DNA of 64,000 nt from Terriglobus albidus (GCF_008000815.1 NZ_CP042806.1:5704001-5768000), one strand, 5' to 3'; positions 50,721-59,325 are shown, counted from the first letter of the stretch. Made by a program: numbers and translations. The notes: generated by a model from the letters alone, not told the origin.

Positions 50721-51931
50721 GACGTGTCGCCATTACGGGCATGGGCTGTGTCACCCCCATCGGCATCGGCACGGAGAGATTCTTACGCTCGCTGCGTGAA
50801 GGGAGAGACGGCTTTGTTCCTCTCTCAGACCAGGAGCGCGTGGGGTTGAACTTCAGCTACACGGCGCGGGTGGATGACTTCCAGCCGGACAAGCTGCTCA
50901 CGCCGGACCAGATGCTGCTCTCTGAGCGATCGTCGCAGTTTGCCCTGGTGGCGGCGCATGAGGCGATCACGCAGTCGGGCTTGCCGGCTACGCTCGACGG
51001 CAGCCGAATTGCTGTTGTCTTTGGCTGCTCTGCCGGCGGCAGGCTGGCGGAAGAGCCGGCGCTGGAGAAGCTCTATACGCAGGGCGCTCGCGTTCATCCC
51101 CTGACCGTACCGCGTGCGATGGCCAATGCAGGCACGAGCCTGGTCTCGATGGAGCATGGCATTACCGGACCTGCGTATACCGTCTCCACCGCCTGCGCTT
51201 CGGCGACGCACGCGATTGGCCAGGCCTTTCACATGGTGCGCTCGGGCATGGTGGATGCTGCGATCACCGGAGGCCATGATGCAACGCTGACCTTTGGCTT
51301 TCTGCGGGCATGGAACAGCCTGCGTGTGGTGTCGCCGACCTTCTGCCGTCCTTTTGCCAAAGATCGCGACGGTATGACCCTGGGCGAAGGCTCCGCGGTG
51401 CTGGTTCTGGAAGAGATGGAGAGCGCCGTGCGCCGAGGAGCGCAGGTGCTGGGAGAGATCGCCGGCTTCGGCATGTCTTCCGATGCGCGGCACATCACAC
51501 AGCCTTCCCCCGGCGGACCCGCAGCCGCCATGCGCAGTGCGCTGCTGGACTGCGGCGAGCTGCGCGCGCCGGTACGCTATATCAATGCGCACGGTACTGG
51601 GACCATTGCCAACGATGGGACAGAGGCGGAGGCGATCCATATGGTCTTCGCGGAGGAGACCGGCAGAATTCCGGTGAGCTCGACGAAGTCGATGCATGGC
51701 CATGCGATGGGCGCCTCTGGAGCACTGGAGGCAGTGGCGACCGTGCTTGCGTTACAGTATGGCGAGCTGCCGCACACAGCGCATGCCAGCGAGATCGATC
51801 CAGAGCTTGGGCTCGATGTGATTACGGGCGAACCACGACGGATCGAGCGAACCAGTGAGCCGGTGCTCGCACTCTCTAACTCCTTTGCCTTTGGCGGGCT
51901 TAATGCTGTCCTGGCCTTTCGCTCGGTTTGA
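50717..51931 (+). CDS. Beta-ketoacyl-ACP synthase II (FabF-like)
   Basis: 404 residues. Catalytic Cys in VSTACASATHAIGQ, His in NAHGTGTIANDGTE, His in KSMHGHAMGASGALEA. All three residues are in place, with ITGMGCVTPIG at the N-terminus. It extends acyl chains bound to ACP by two carbons and probably makes the starter acyl group for the type III PKS, using the upstream ACP. Being separate from the chromosomal fab genes (none here), it is a pathway-specific KAS. The next gene starts eight bases later. Confidence 0.9.
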   Translation: MRRVAITGMGCVTPIGIGTERFLRSLREGRDGFVPLSDQERVGLNFSYTARVDDFQPDKLLTPDQMLLSERSSQFALVAAHEAITQSGLPATLDGSRIAVVFGCSAGGRLAEEPALEKLYTQGARVHPLTVPRAMANAGTSLVSMEHGITGPAYTVSTACASATHAIGQAFHMVRSGMVDAAITGGHDATLTFGFLRAWNSLRVVSPTFCRPFAKDRDGMTLGEGSAVLVLEEMESAVRRGAQVLGEIAGFGMSSDARHITQPSPGGPAAAMRSALLDCGELRAPVRYINAHGTGTIANDGTEAEAIHMVFAEETGRIPVSSTKSMHGHAMGASGALEAVATVLALQYGELPHTAHASEIDPELGLDVITGEPRRIERTSEPVLALSNSFAFGGLNAVLAFRSV

Positions 51932-51938
51932 GGTGTCT

Positions 51939-52370
51939 ATGTTGAAGCTGATTGCCGGTCTTTTCCTGGTGATTGCGGCCACAGCGCAGGCCGAGGAGCC
52001 CGGTGTTCTGGGTAACTGGGTGGAGCCTACGGGCTCAGTGATTCGCATTGCGCCGTGCGGACAGGAGCTGTGTGCGCGGCTGATTGCGATCAGCAAACAG
52101 GCTCCGACACGTTTCGACAGCAACAATCCGGATAAGGCGAAACGCAACCAGCCGCTGTGTGGGCTGACGATCGGCCATGGATTCCACCTCTCTGACCAGA
52201 ACCATGCGGATGGTGGCTATCTCTATGACCCGAAGTCGGGTAGAACGTACCACGGCTCGATGGCGCGCAATGGCGATCGGCTGGAGTTGCGTGGGTATGT
52301 GGGGATCAAGTTGTTTGGAAGGACTGAGGTGTGGAGCAGAGTGGGGAATGTGAGTGAGTGTATCGCTTAG
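51939..52370 (+). CDS. DUF2147 secreted protein
   Basis: 143 residues from the ATG at 51939 (GAGGTG seven bases upstream). Signal peptide MLKLIAGLFLVIAATAQA. Mature part: GVLGNWVEPTGSVIRIAPCGQELCARLIAIS, then DPKSGRTYHGSMARNGDRLELRGYVGIKLFGRTEVWSRV, the calycin-like DUF2147 pattern. The family is periplasmic or outer-membrane and of unknown role. It ends the PKS operon and could shuttle or anchor a lipid product. A REP array begins at once after the stop. Confidence 0.82.
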   Translation: MLKLIAGLFLVIAATAQAEEPGVLGNWVEPTGSVIRIAPCGQELCARLIAISKQAPTRFDSNNPDKAKRNQPLCGLTIGHGFHLSDQNHADGGYLYDPKSGRTYHGSMARNGDRLELRGYVGIKLFGRTEVWSRVGNVSECIA

Positions 52371-52379
52371 GCTTCAGAA

Positions 52380-52735
52380 CAGTACCTCAGCGGCTAAAGC
52401 CGCGTGTTTTGCGGCTTTTTTACGGCACGGCTGAAGCCGTGCCCGTAACCACCCCAGCCAGCAGTGCTGGCCGGGGACCCCGGAGCAAGGCATTCGCGCC
52501 TGCAGTGCGAAATGGTTGTGCTGCGCGCAACGGTTGGTTTGGCCAATGCTGAAGATCATTCGGAGGTTGAGTACCGCAAAGCTTCAAACAAGATGCGACG
52601 TCAGAATGTTGAGAATTATTATCGAGAGGCATTTCTCCGTTCGCGCGATGCGCGAATGTTTTGCTTAAGGGCATGGCTTCAGCCATGCCGTACAGAGCCT
52701 GAATGAGGATGCGGCTTTAGCCGCTGAGGTCCGCT
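52380..52735. repeat. REP compound unit before RAYT 1
   Basis: CCTCAGCGGCTAAAGCCGCGTG, CGGCACGGCTGAAGCCGTGCCC, CCCCAGCCAGCAGTGCTGGCCGGGG, a C arm, a core (about 52520-52640) that reappears at 55850-55970, a GTTCGCGCGATGCGCGAATG arm, TTAAGGGCATGGCTTCAGCCATGCCG, then GCGGCTTTAGCCGCTGAGG. The RAYT gene starts 33 bases later. Confidence 0.8.
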
Positions 52736-52760
52736 GTTCACGTCAAATAGAATGCTCGCT

Positions 52761-53201
52761 ATGGCTATCCCGGCACGTACGGCGAGACCTGGAACCTATT
52801 TCGTCACATCCTTAGTTACGAATCGACGAAGAATCTTTCAAGTTGCGCGGAATGCCGAGCTGTTCCTTGACACTCTGGATCACTACCGCGAGAACTACTT
52901 TCTGCATGCCTATGTCGTAATGCCCGATCATATTCATCTGTTGCTGACTCCGACGCAGATCACCCTTGAACGGACGATGCAATTGATCAAGGGTGGGTTC
53001 TCTCATCGTTTCCATTCATCTCAGCCTGTCTGGCAGCGAGGATTTACAGATCATCGGATTCGGAACGAGGAAGAGTATGCAATGCGGCTCCAGTACATTG
53101 CTCAAAACCCTGTGCGAGCGAGACTGTGCCCAACGGCTGAAGAGTATCTGTATTCCTCTGTAAAGCCAACGATTCGGTTGGACGAGTACCTCAGCGGCTA
53201 A
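52761..53201 (+). CDS. REP-associated tyrosine transposase (RAYT) 1
   Basis: 146 residues. Y1 (HUH) nuclease of the TnpA-REP type: HUH motif VVMPDHIHLLL (H57, H59), QRGFTDHRI, and a Tyr-containing helix QYIAQNPVRA, with Y112 as candidate nucleophile. The ATG at 52761 is chosen over one at 52752 because the second copy starts at exactly this point and the bases in front are alike. The last five codons and TAA (YLSG, stop) are written in a REP-A palindrome, TACCTCAGCGGCTAA. These enzymes cut and join REP sequences and are usually single copy; the two copies here are about 87 percent identical by eye. The 3' end is directly followed by an IS5-type insertion. Confidence 0.88.
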   Translation: MAIPARTARPGTYFVTSLVTNRRRIFQVARNAELFLDTLDHYRENYFLHAYVVMPDHIHLLLTPTQITLERTMQLIKGGFSHRFHSSQPVWQRGFTDHRIRNEEEYAMRLQYIAQNPVRARLCPTAEEYLYSSVKPTIRLDEYLSG

Positions 53202-53202
53202 A

Positions 53203-54469
53203 CAGTTTGCGGAAAAACGCGTCTTTTCGCCTGCGGGTCAGTCTGTTGTGAGGGATCGGTGAGTTGTTTTGGTTCTCTATGGCACGTTGTTATGCGGTTT
53301 GGGTGGGTTTAGAGGGTGTTTAGACACACTACGGCCGTGTCATGACTGTGCTGGGATGGGAGGTATCAGCTTCACCAGCCGCAGCAGATTATGGGCTGCG
53401 GCCATGAGCTGTACCATCCAGTCCACCTTGCGTAGCCCACGCAGCTTGGTCTGTCGCATCGAACGGTCCAGCTTCATCCAACCGAAGACCTTCTCAACCA
53501 GTTTGCGTTTCCTCTGACTGATCGCATATCCCGGCTCGCTGCGTTCCTTGCTGTTGAGCCAGTTGGGCCATTTGGGGTTCGGCTCATACTCGGCCACGTG
53601 CGGCCTGACCTTGCGACGGCGCAGGGCCTTGATGAACTTCTCGTACTGATAGCCCTTGTCGGCTCCCAGCGTGATCCGCTTTTTACGCTTGATCCGCTTC
53701 AACATCTTCAGAGCCGCTGCACGTTCCTCTGTCGTCCCGGCCTGTGTGGCCATGGCCGCCACCACCAGACCGTTGCGGTTCTCGGTGATCACATGGCCCA
53801 GATAGCTGGGAACCGATGCTCCGCTGGAGCTCTTGCGATACAGCCGCGCTTCCGGATCGGTAGAGGACTCATGAGTATCACGCAGTAGCTTTTTACCACC
53901 CGCTCCCGTCCCACGGTCCGGAGGATCGGCCTTCTCATGGAAGCTGCGCCGGTTGGCCCATGCCTGGATCAGCGTGCCGTCCACCGTGAAGTGTTCTTCG
54001 CTGAGCAGCTTGTGCTGGCTAGCTTCCTCCAGCACCGCCAGCAGAAGCTTCTGGCTGGCTTCGCCGGCGATCAGACGCTCCCGGTTCTTGGTAAATACCG
54101 TCACGTCCCACACCGGATCGTCAATCTCCATGCCCACGAACCAGCGGAACAACAGGTTATAGTTCAGCTGCTCCATCAACTGCCGTTCCGAGCGAATCGA
54201 GTACAGCACCATCAGCAACTGCGCACGCAGCAGACGTTCCGGCGCGATCGATGGTCGCCCTGTCGCCGCGTAAAGCTGCGACAACTCACCATCCATCCGC
54301 TTCAGTGCCGCATCCACCATAGTCCGGATCCTCCGCACCGGATGATCCGATGCGATCCGCTGCTCCATCGTTACGTAACTGAACATCCCGCTCTGCTTCG
54401 CTTCTTCTCCCCGCATACCTCTCTCTTACGACAATCCCCGAAAAACGAAAAGAGTTTTTCCGCAAACTG
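53203..54469 (-). mobile_element. IS5-type insertion sequence, copy B (1267 bp)
   Basis: Same ends as copy A; target duplication TAAA (53199-53202 and 54470-54473). The first duplicate includes the stop codon of RAYT 1, so the element landed in the A palindrome that closes the RAYT gene. Removing it restores CAGCGGCTAAAGCCGC. Confidence 0.92.
53340..54416 (-). CDS. IS5-type transposase
   Basis: 358 residues, same protein as at 18614-19690 (D146, D253, E308). Only isolated nucleotide differences were noticed, for example in the 3' region (GCAGCAGAT versus GCAGGAGAT) and around position 53890, which do not change the frame. Complete and apparently functional. Confidence 0.92.
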   Translation of the reverse strand: MRGEEAKQSGMFSYVTMEQRIASDHPVRRIRTMVDAALKRMDGELSQLYAATGRPSIAPERLLRAQLLMVLYSIRSERQLMEQLNYNLLFRWFVGMEIDDPVWDVTVFTKNRERLIAGEASQKLLLAVLEEASQHKLLSEEHFTVDGTLIQAWANRRSFHEKADPPDRGTGAGGKKLLRDTHESSTDPEARLYRKSSSGASVPSYLGHVITENRNGLVVAAMATQAGTTEERAAALKMLKRIKRKKRITLGADKGYQYEKFIKALRRRKVRPHVAEYEPNPKWPNWLNSKERSEPGYAISQRKRKLVEKVFGWMKLDRSMRQTKLRGLRKVDWMVQLMAAAHNLLRLVKLIPPIPAQS

Positions 54470-54513
54470 TAAAGCCGCGTGCTTTGCGGCTTTTTTTACG
54501 GCACGGCTGAAGC
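54470..54513. repeat. REP-A/B arms between two ISs
   Basis: TAAAGCCGCGTGCTTTGCGGC, then ACGGCACGGCTGAAGC up to the IS481 copy. These 44 bases are all that separates the IS5 copy B and IS481 copy 2. Confidence 0.8.
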
Positions 54514-55789
54514 TGTCTAGTCTCCAGAGATGGTTTACAGTTTGTCTCCAGACATCCTTTACAGATTGAGTGAGTTTGCGGGGCAGGGTTCCACGATCGT
54601 GGAACCCTGCCCCGTGAGGTCGAGTTCCCGGATGGGCGTGTCACCGTAGAAGATCAGGATGCGTTGATCGATGCGAGCGAGACGGACAGGCTGATGAGCC
54701 AGGGCTCCGGCTACCTGCCAGCTGCGTCCGTCCAGCCAGAGCGCTCCGTTGCTGTTGAGCTCGCGCACTTCGGCATCCGGGGCATACGCGGGGTTACGTG
54801 GTTCGGTGTACTCTCGCTGGCTGGGGTGCCAGTGGTCTGCTGGCGTTTCCATGTCCAGCGCTTCATGGGGACGAACATGGTTGTACTCTTCCCGGAAGCG
54901 GTCCAGCCATGACTGGCCAGGCGGCGTATCCATCGGCCCGCACCTTCTCCGTGCCCGCTCCAGGGCACCGTGGAAGCGTTCCACCTTACCCTGGGTCTGC
55001 GGGTGGCGGACTCCGGAGAAGTACAGCCGGATGCCCAGCCGCATCAGCCACACGGATAGCTGCGTCCATCCTCCTGGTGACTGCGCGTTCCACCAGGGCT
55101 GGCCGTGATCCATCAGCATGGCCTCGGGCAACCCACAGTCAGAGAACGCCTTATCCAGCCTCTGTTGGACGACGAGACCTTCACCCGAGGACAGTTGCTC
55201 CAACACCAAGGCATAGCGGCTGTGGTCATCCAACACGGATAAGGGGCCAAGATGCGCGTTCCATCCCTTAGGGCTTTTGAAATCCATCTGCCAGAGCTGA
55301 TTAGGCGCCTCGCGACAGAAGCTGCCAGTGGCCTGTGGATGGCTGTCCAGCCGGTGGATCAGACCGTGCCGACGCAACACTCGATGTACGGTCGACGATG
55401 GCACCTTCACCCCAGATCGGCCGAGCAGAACGCGAAGCTTACGTGCACCCCAGTCAGGATGCTGGCGCCGTAAAGACACGATCTGCTCTTCCAACTCGGC
55501 AGGGCTCTGACGGGGACTCAGCAGAGGCCTGCGGCTGGCTTCCTGCATGCCGGCCGCTCCATGCTCACGGTATCGCTTCAGCCACAGATAACCCGTCGGA
55601 CGGCTAATCTCGTACTCCACACACAGAGACGAAAACGATCGCTCTCCAATCATCGCCGCCTCCACAAACCGCAATCGCTGCGCTTCCACTTCCACCTTCC
55701 TCCATGCCATCCAAAAACACCCCTAAACAGGCATAAACCTGTAAAGGATGTCTGGAGACAAGGTGTAAAGGATGTCATGGAACTGAACA
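54514..55789 (-). mobile_element. IS481-family insertion sequence, copy 2 (1276 bp)
   Basis: Ends TGTCTAGTCTCC and GGAACTGAACA (5'-TGT...ACA-3'). Flanking octamers do not match: GCTGAAGC at the left, GCTTCAGC at the right, reverse complements of each other. So this copy lacks a proper target duplication, unlike copies 1 and 3. Confidence 0.9.
54559..55710 (-). CDS. IS481 transposase
   Basis: 383 residues, identical by eye to the 58095-59246 protein and one residue different from copy 1 (Val31). Catalytic D143, D201, E244 intact. Confidence 0.93.
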   Translation of the reverse strand: MAWRKVEVEAQRLRFVEAAMIGERSFSSLCVEYEISRPTGYLWLKRYREHGAAGMQEASRRPLLSPRQSPAELEEQIVSLRRQHPDWGARKLRVLLGRSGVKVPSSTVHRVLRRHGLIHRLDSHPQATGSFCREAPNQLWQMDFKSPKGWNAHLGPLSVLDDHSRYALVLEQLSSGEGLVVQQRLDKAFSDCGLPEAMLMDHGQPWWNAQSPGGWTQLSVWLMRLGIRLYFSGVRHPQTQGKVERFHGALERARRRCGPMDTPPGQSWLDRFREEYNHVRPHEALDMETPADHWHPSQREYTEPRNPAYAPDAEVRELNSNGALWLDGRSWQVAGALAHQPVRLARIDQRILIFYGDTPIRELDLTGQGSTIVEPCPANSLNL

Positions 55790-56042
55790 GCTTCAGCCGT
55801 GCCCTTAAGCAAGGCATTCGCGCCTGCGGTGCGAAATGGTCGCGCTACGCGCAACGGCTGGTTTGGCCAATGCTGAAGATCATTCGAAGATTGAGTACCG
55901 CAAAGCTTCAAACGAGATGCGACGTCAGAATGTTGAGAATTATTATCGAGAGGCGTTTTCTCCGTTCGCGCGAAGCGCGAATGTCTTGCTTAAGGGGACG
56001 GCTTTAGCCGTCCCGTACAGAGAGCTGGGGAGGAAGGCGGCT
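55790..56042. repeat. REP compound unit after IS481 copy 2
   Basis: GCTTCAGCCGTGCCCTTAAGCAAGGCATTCG, a CGCGCTACGCGCAACGG C arm, a core very like that at 52520-52640, GTTCGCGCGAAGCGCGAATG, TTAAGGGGACGGCTTTAGCCGTCCCG, and the beginning of the A palindrome (GCGGC) that closes RAYT 2. Confidence 0.8.
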
Positions 56043-56483
56043 TTAGCCGCTGAGGTACTCGTCCAGCCGAATCGTTGGATTGACGGAAGAATACGGATAC
56101 TCCTCCGCAGCAGTACACAGCCTAGCTCGCACAGGATTCTGAGCGATGTATTCAAGGCGCGTTGCATAGTCCTCTGCATTCCGAATCCGATGGTCCGTAA
56201 ATCCTCGCTGCCATACAGGTTGCGATGCATGAAAACGATGAGAGAACCCTCCCTTGACCAGTTGCATTGTTCGTTCGAGCGTTATCTGTGTCGGAGTCAG
56301 CAGCAGATGGATATGGTCGGGCATGACGACGTACGCGTGTAGAAGATAGTTCTCACCGTAATGATCCAGGGTTTCAAGAAGCAGCTCGGCATTGCGCGTA
56401 ACTTGAAAGACTCTACGTCGATTGGCTACTAAGGATGTGATGAAGTACGTCCCGGGTCTCGCAGTACGTGTCGGGATCGCCAT
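56043..56483 (-). CDS. REP-associated tyrosine transposase (RAYT) 2
   Basis: 146 residues, convergent copy of RAYT 1. HUH motif VVMPDHIHLLL, WQRGFTDHRI, Tyr in LEYIAQNPVRA. Differences from RAYT 1 are mostly conservative (V15/I, T20/A, D37/E and others). It again ends in YLSG and TAA inside a REP-A palindrome (56043-56058). Upstream, CGTCAAATAnAAT sits at the same distance from the ATG as in RAYT 1. No frameshift, so apparently intact. RAYTs lack classical IS ends; their substrate is the REP. Confidence 0.88.
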   Translation of the reverse strand: MAIPTRTARPGTYFITSLVANRRRVFQVTRNAELLLETLDHYGENYLLHAYVVMPDHIHLLLTPTQITLERTMQLVKGGFSHRFHASQPVWQRGFTDHRIRNAEDYATRLEYIAQNPVRARLCTAAEEYPYSSVNPTIRLDEYLSG

Positions 56484-56514
56484 AACGTGAATTGTATTTG
56501 ACGTTGACGAATTA

Positions 56515-56567
56515 GCCCTCAGCGGCTAAAGCCGCGTGTTTCGCGGATTTTATACGGCACGGCTGAA
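56515..56567. repeat. REP-A/B arms before IS5 copy C
   Basis: CCCTCAGCGGCTAAAGCCGCGTGTTTCGCGG, then ACGGCACGGCTGAA at the IS boundary. Seen from RAYT 2 this is its 5' REP, in inverted orientation to its 3' REP. Confidence 0.78.
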
Positions 56568-57834
56568 CAGTTTGCGGAAAAACTCTTTTCGTTTTTCGGG
56601 GATTGTCGTAAGAGAGAGGTATGCGGGGAGAAGAAGCGAAGCAGAGCGGGATGTTCAGTTACGTAACGATGGAGCAGCGGATCGCATCGGATCATCCGGT
56701 GCGGAGGATCCGGACTATGGTGGATGCGGCACTGAAGCGGATGGATGGTGAGTTGTCGCAGCTTTACGCGGCGACAGGGCGACCATCGATCGCGCCGGAA
56801 CGTCTGCTGCGTGCGCAGTTGCTGATGGTGCTGTACTCGATTCGCTCGGAACGGCAGTTGATGGAGCAGCTGAACTATAACCTGTTGTTCCGCTGGTTCG
56901 TGGGCATGGAGATTGACGATCCGGTGTGGGACGTGACGGTATTTACCAAGAACCGGGAGCGTCTGATCGCCGGCGAAGCCAGCCAGAAGCTTCTGCTGGC
57001 GGTGCTGGAGGAAGCTAGCCAGCACAAGCTGCTCAGCGAAGAACACTTCACGGTGGACGGCACGCTGATCCAGGCATGGGCCAACCGGCGCAGCTTCCAT
57101 GAGAAGGCCGATCCTCCGGACCGTGGGACGGGAGCGGGTGGTAAGAAGCTACTGCGTGATACTCATGAGTCCTCTACCGATCCGGAAGCGCGGCTGTATC
57201 GCAAGAGCTCCAGCGGAGCATCGGTTCCCAGCTATCTGGGCCATGTGATCACCGAGAACCGCAACGGTCTGGTGGTGGCGGCCATGGCCACACAGGCCGG
57301 GACGACAGAGGAACGTGCAGCGGCTCTGAAGATGTTGAAGCGGATCAAGCGTAAAAAGCGGATCACGCTGGGAGCCGACAAGGGCTATCAGTACGAGAAG
57401 TTCATCAAGGCCCTGCGCCGTCGCAAGGTCAGGCCGCACGTGGCCGAGTATGAGCCGAACCCCAAATGGCCCAACTGGCTCAACAGCAAGGAACGCAGCG
57501 AGCCGGGATATGCGATCAGTCAGAGGAAACGCAAACTGGTTGAGAAGGTCTTCGGTTGGATGAAGCTGGACCGTTCGATGCGACAGACCAAGCTGCGTGG
57601 GCTACGCAAGGTGGACTGGATGGTACAGCTCATGGCCGCAGCCCATAATCTCCTGCGGCTGGTGAAGCTGATACCTCCCATCCCAGCACAGTCATGACAC
57701 GGCCGTAGTGTGTCTAAACACCCTCTAAACCCACCCAAACCGCATAACAACGTGCCATAGAGAACCAAAACAACTCACCGATCCCTCACAACAGACTGAC
57801 CCGCAGGCGAAAAGACGCGTTTTTCCGCAAACTG
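56568..57834 (+). mobile_element. IS5-type insertion sequence, copy C (1267 bp)
   Basis: Ends CAGTTTGCGGAAAAAC; tetranucleotide TGAA on both sides (56564-56567, 57835-57838). The outer flanks are of different REP-B variants: GGCACGGCTGAA at the left but TGAAGCCGTCCCC at the right (would expect CCGTGCC). Confidence 0.9.
56621..57697 (+). CDS. IS5-type transposase
   Basis: 358 residues, same protein as the other two copies, inverted relative to copies A and B. Catalytic residues intact; ribosome site AGAGAGAGGT before the ATG. Confidence 0.92.
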   Translation: MRGEEAKQSGMFSYVTMEQRIASDHPVRRIRTMVDAALKRMDGELSQLYAATGRPSIAPERLLRAQLLMVLYSIRSERQLMEQLNYNLLFRWFVGMEIDDPVWDVTVFTKNRERLIAGEASQKLLLAVLEEASQHKLLSEEHFTVDGTLIQAWANRRSFHEKADPPDRGTGAGGKKLLRDTHESSTDPEARLYRKSSSGASVPSYLGHVITENRNGLVVAAMATQAGTTEERAAALKMLKRIKRKKRITLGADKGYQYEKFIKALRRRKVRPHVAEYEPNPKWPNWLNSKERSEPGYAISQRKRKLVEKVFGWMKLDRSMRQTKLRGLRKVDWMVQLMAAAHNLLRLVKLIPPIPAQS

Positions 57835-58049
57835 TGAAGCCGTCCCCTTAAGCAAGGCATTCGCACCTTCGGTGCGAAATGGTTGCGCTACGCGCAACGG
57901 TTGGTTGAGCCAAACGCAGGAATCATCTGGAGCTTGAACTACACTCCGGCTTCCAAGAAGACGCGGCGTCAGATCTTGCGGATTATTCCCAGGGCAGTCT
58001 CTCAGTTCGCGCGAAGCGCGAATGTTTTGCTTAAGGGCACGGCTTCAGC
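57835..58049. repeat. REP compound unit between IS5 copy C and IS481 copy 3
   Basis: TGAAGCCGTCCCCTTAAGCAAGGCATTCG, GCGAAATGGTTGCGCTACGCGCAACGG, a core different from the RAYT-flanking one, GTTCGCGCGAAGCGCGAATG, TTAAGGGCACGGCTTCAGC. A full C-core-C' with one B half at each side, each split by an IS. Confidence 0.8.
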
Positions 58050-59325
58050 TGTCTAGTCTCCAGAGATGGTTTACAGTTTGTCTCCAGACATCCTTTACAG
58101 ATTGAGTGAGTTTGCGGGGCAGGGTTCCACGATCGTGGAACCCTGCCCCGTGAGGTCGAGTTCCCGGATGGGCGTGTCACCGTAGAAGATCAGGATGCGT
58201 TGATCGATGCGAGCGAGACGGACAGGCTGATGAGCCAGGGCTCCGGCTACCTGCCAGCTGCGTCCGTCCAGCCAGAGCGCTCCGTTGCTGTTGAGCTCGC
58301 GCACTTCGGCATCCGGGGCATACGCGGGGTTACGTGGTTCGGTGTACTCTCGCTGGCTGGGGTGCCAGTGGTCTGCTGGCGTTTCCATGTCCAGCGCTTC
58401 ATGGGGACGAACATGGTTGTACTCTTCCCGGAAGCGGTCCAGCCATGACTGGCCAGGCGGCGTATCCATCGGCCCGCACCTTCTCCGTGCCCGCTCCAGG
58501 GCACCGTGGAAGCGTTCCACCTTACCCTGGGTCTGCGGGTGGCGGACTCCGGAGAAGTACAGCCGGATGCCCAGCCGCATCAGCCACACGGATAGCTGCG
58601 TCCATCCTCCTGGTGACTGCGCGTTCCACCAGGGCTGGCCGTGATCCATCAGCATGGCCTCGGGCAACCCACAGTCAGAGAACGCCTTATCCAGCCTCTG
58701 TTGGACGACGAGACCTTCACCCGAGGACAGTTGCTCCAACACCAAGGCATAGCGGCTGTGGTCATCCAACACGGATAAGGGGCCAAGATGCGCGTTCCAT
58801 CCCTTAGGGCTTTTGAAATCCATCTGCCAGAGCTGATTAGGCGCCTCGCGACAGAAGCTGCCAGTGGCCTGTGGATGGCTGTCCAGCCGGTGGATCAGAC
58901 CGTGCCGACGCAACACTCGATGTACGGTCGACGATGGCACCTTCACCCCAGATCGGCCGAGCAGAACGCGAAGCTTACGTGCACCCCAGTCAGGATGCTG
59001 GCGCCGTAAAGACACGATCTGCTCTTCCAACTCGGCAGGGCTCTGACGGGGACTCAGCAGAGGCCTGCGGCTGGCTTCCTGCATGCCGGCCGCTCCATGC
59101 TCACGGTATCGCTTCAGCCACAGATAACCCGTCGGACGGCTAATCTCGTACTCCACACACAGAGACGAAAACGATCGCTCTCCAATCATCGCCGCCTCCA
59201 CAAACCGCAATCGCTGCGCTTCCACTTCCACCTTCCTCCATGCCATCCAAAAACACCCCTAAACAGGCATAAACCTGTAAAGGATGTCTGGAGACAAGGT
59301 GTAAAGGATGTCATGGAACTGAACA
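58050..59325 (-). mobile_element. IS481-family insertion sequence, copy 3 (1276 bp)
   Basis: Ends TGTCTAGTCTCC and GGAACTGAACA; target duplication GCTTCAGC on both sides (58042-58049, 59326-59333). Clean insertion in the middle of a GGCACGGCTTCAGCCGTGCC palindrome. Confidence 0.92.
58095..59246 (-). CDS. IS481 transposase
   Basis: 383 residues, same as copy 2; D143, D201, E244 present. Complete. Confidence 0.93.
   Translation of the reverse strand: MAWRKVEVEAQRLRFVEAAMIGERSFSSLCVEYEISRPTGYLWLKRYREHGAAGMQEASRRPLLSPRQSPAELEEQIVSLRRQHPDWGARKLRVLLGRSGVKVPSSTVHRVLRRHGLIHRLDSHPQATGSFCREAPNQLWQMDFKSPKGWNAHLGPLSVLDDHSRYALVLEQLSSGEGLVVQQRLDKAFSDCGLPEAMLMDHGQPWWNAQSPGGWTQLSVWLMRLGIRLYFSGVRHPQTQGKVERFHGALERARRRCGPMDTPPGQSWLDRFREEYNHVRPHEALDMETPADHWHPSQREYTEPRNPAYAPDAEVRELNSNGALWLDGRSWQVAGALAHQPVRLARIDQRILIFYGDTPIRELDLTGQGSTIVEPCPANSLNL

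Noticed and set aside
52752-52760. Upstream ATG for RAYT 1
   Set aside because: The second RAYT copy has its ATG at the position equivalent to 52761, with similar preceding bases.
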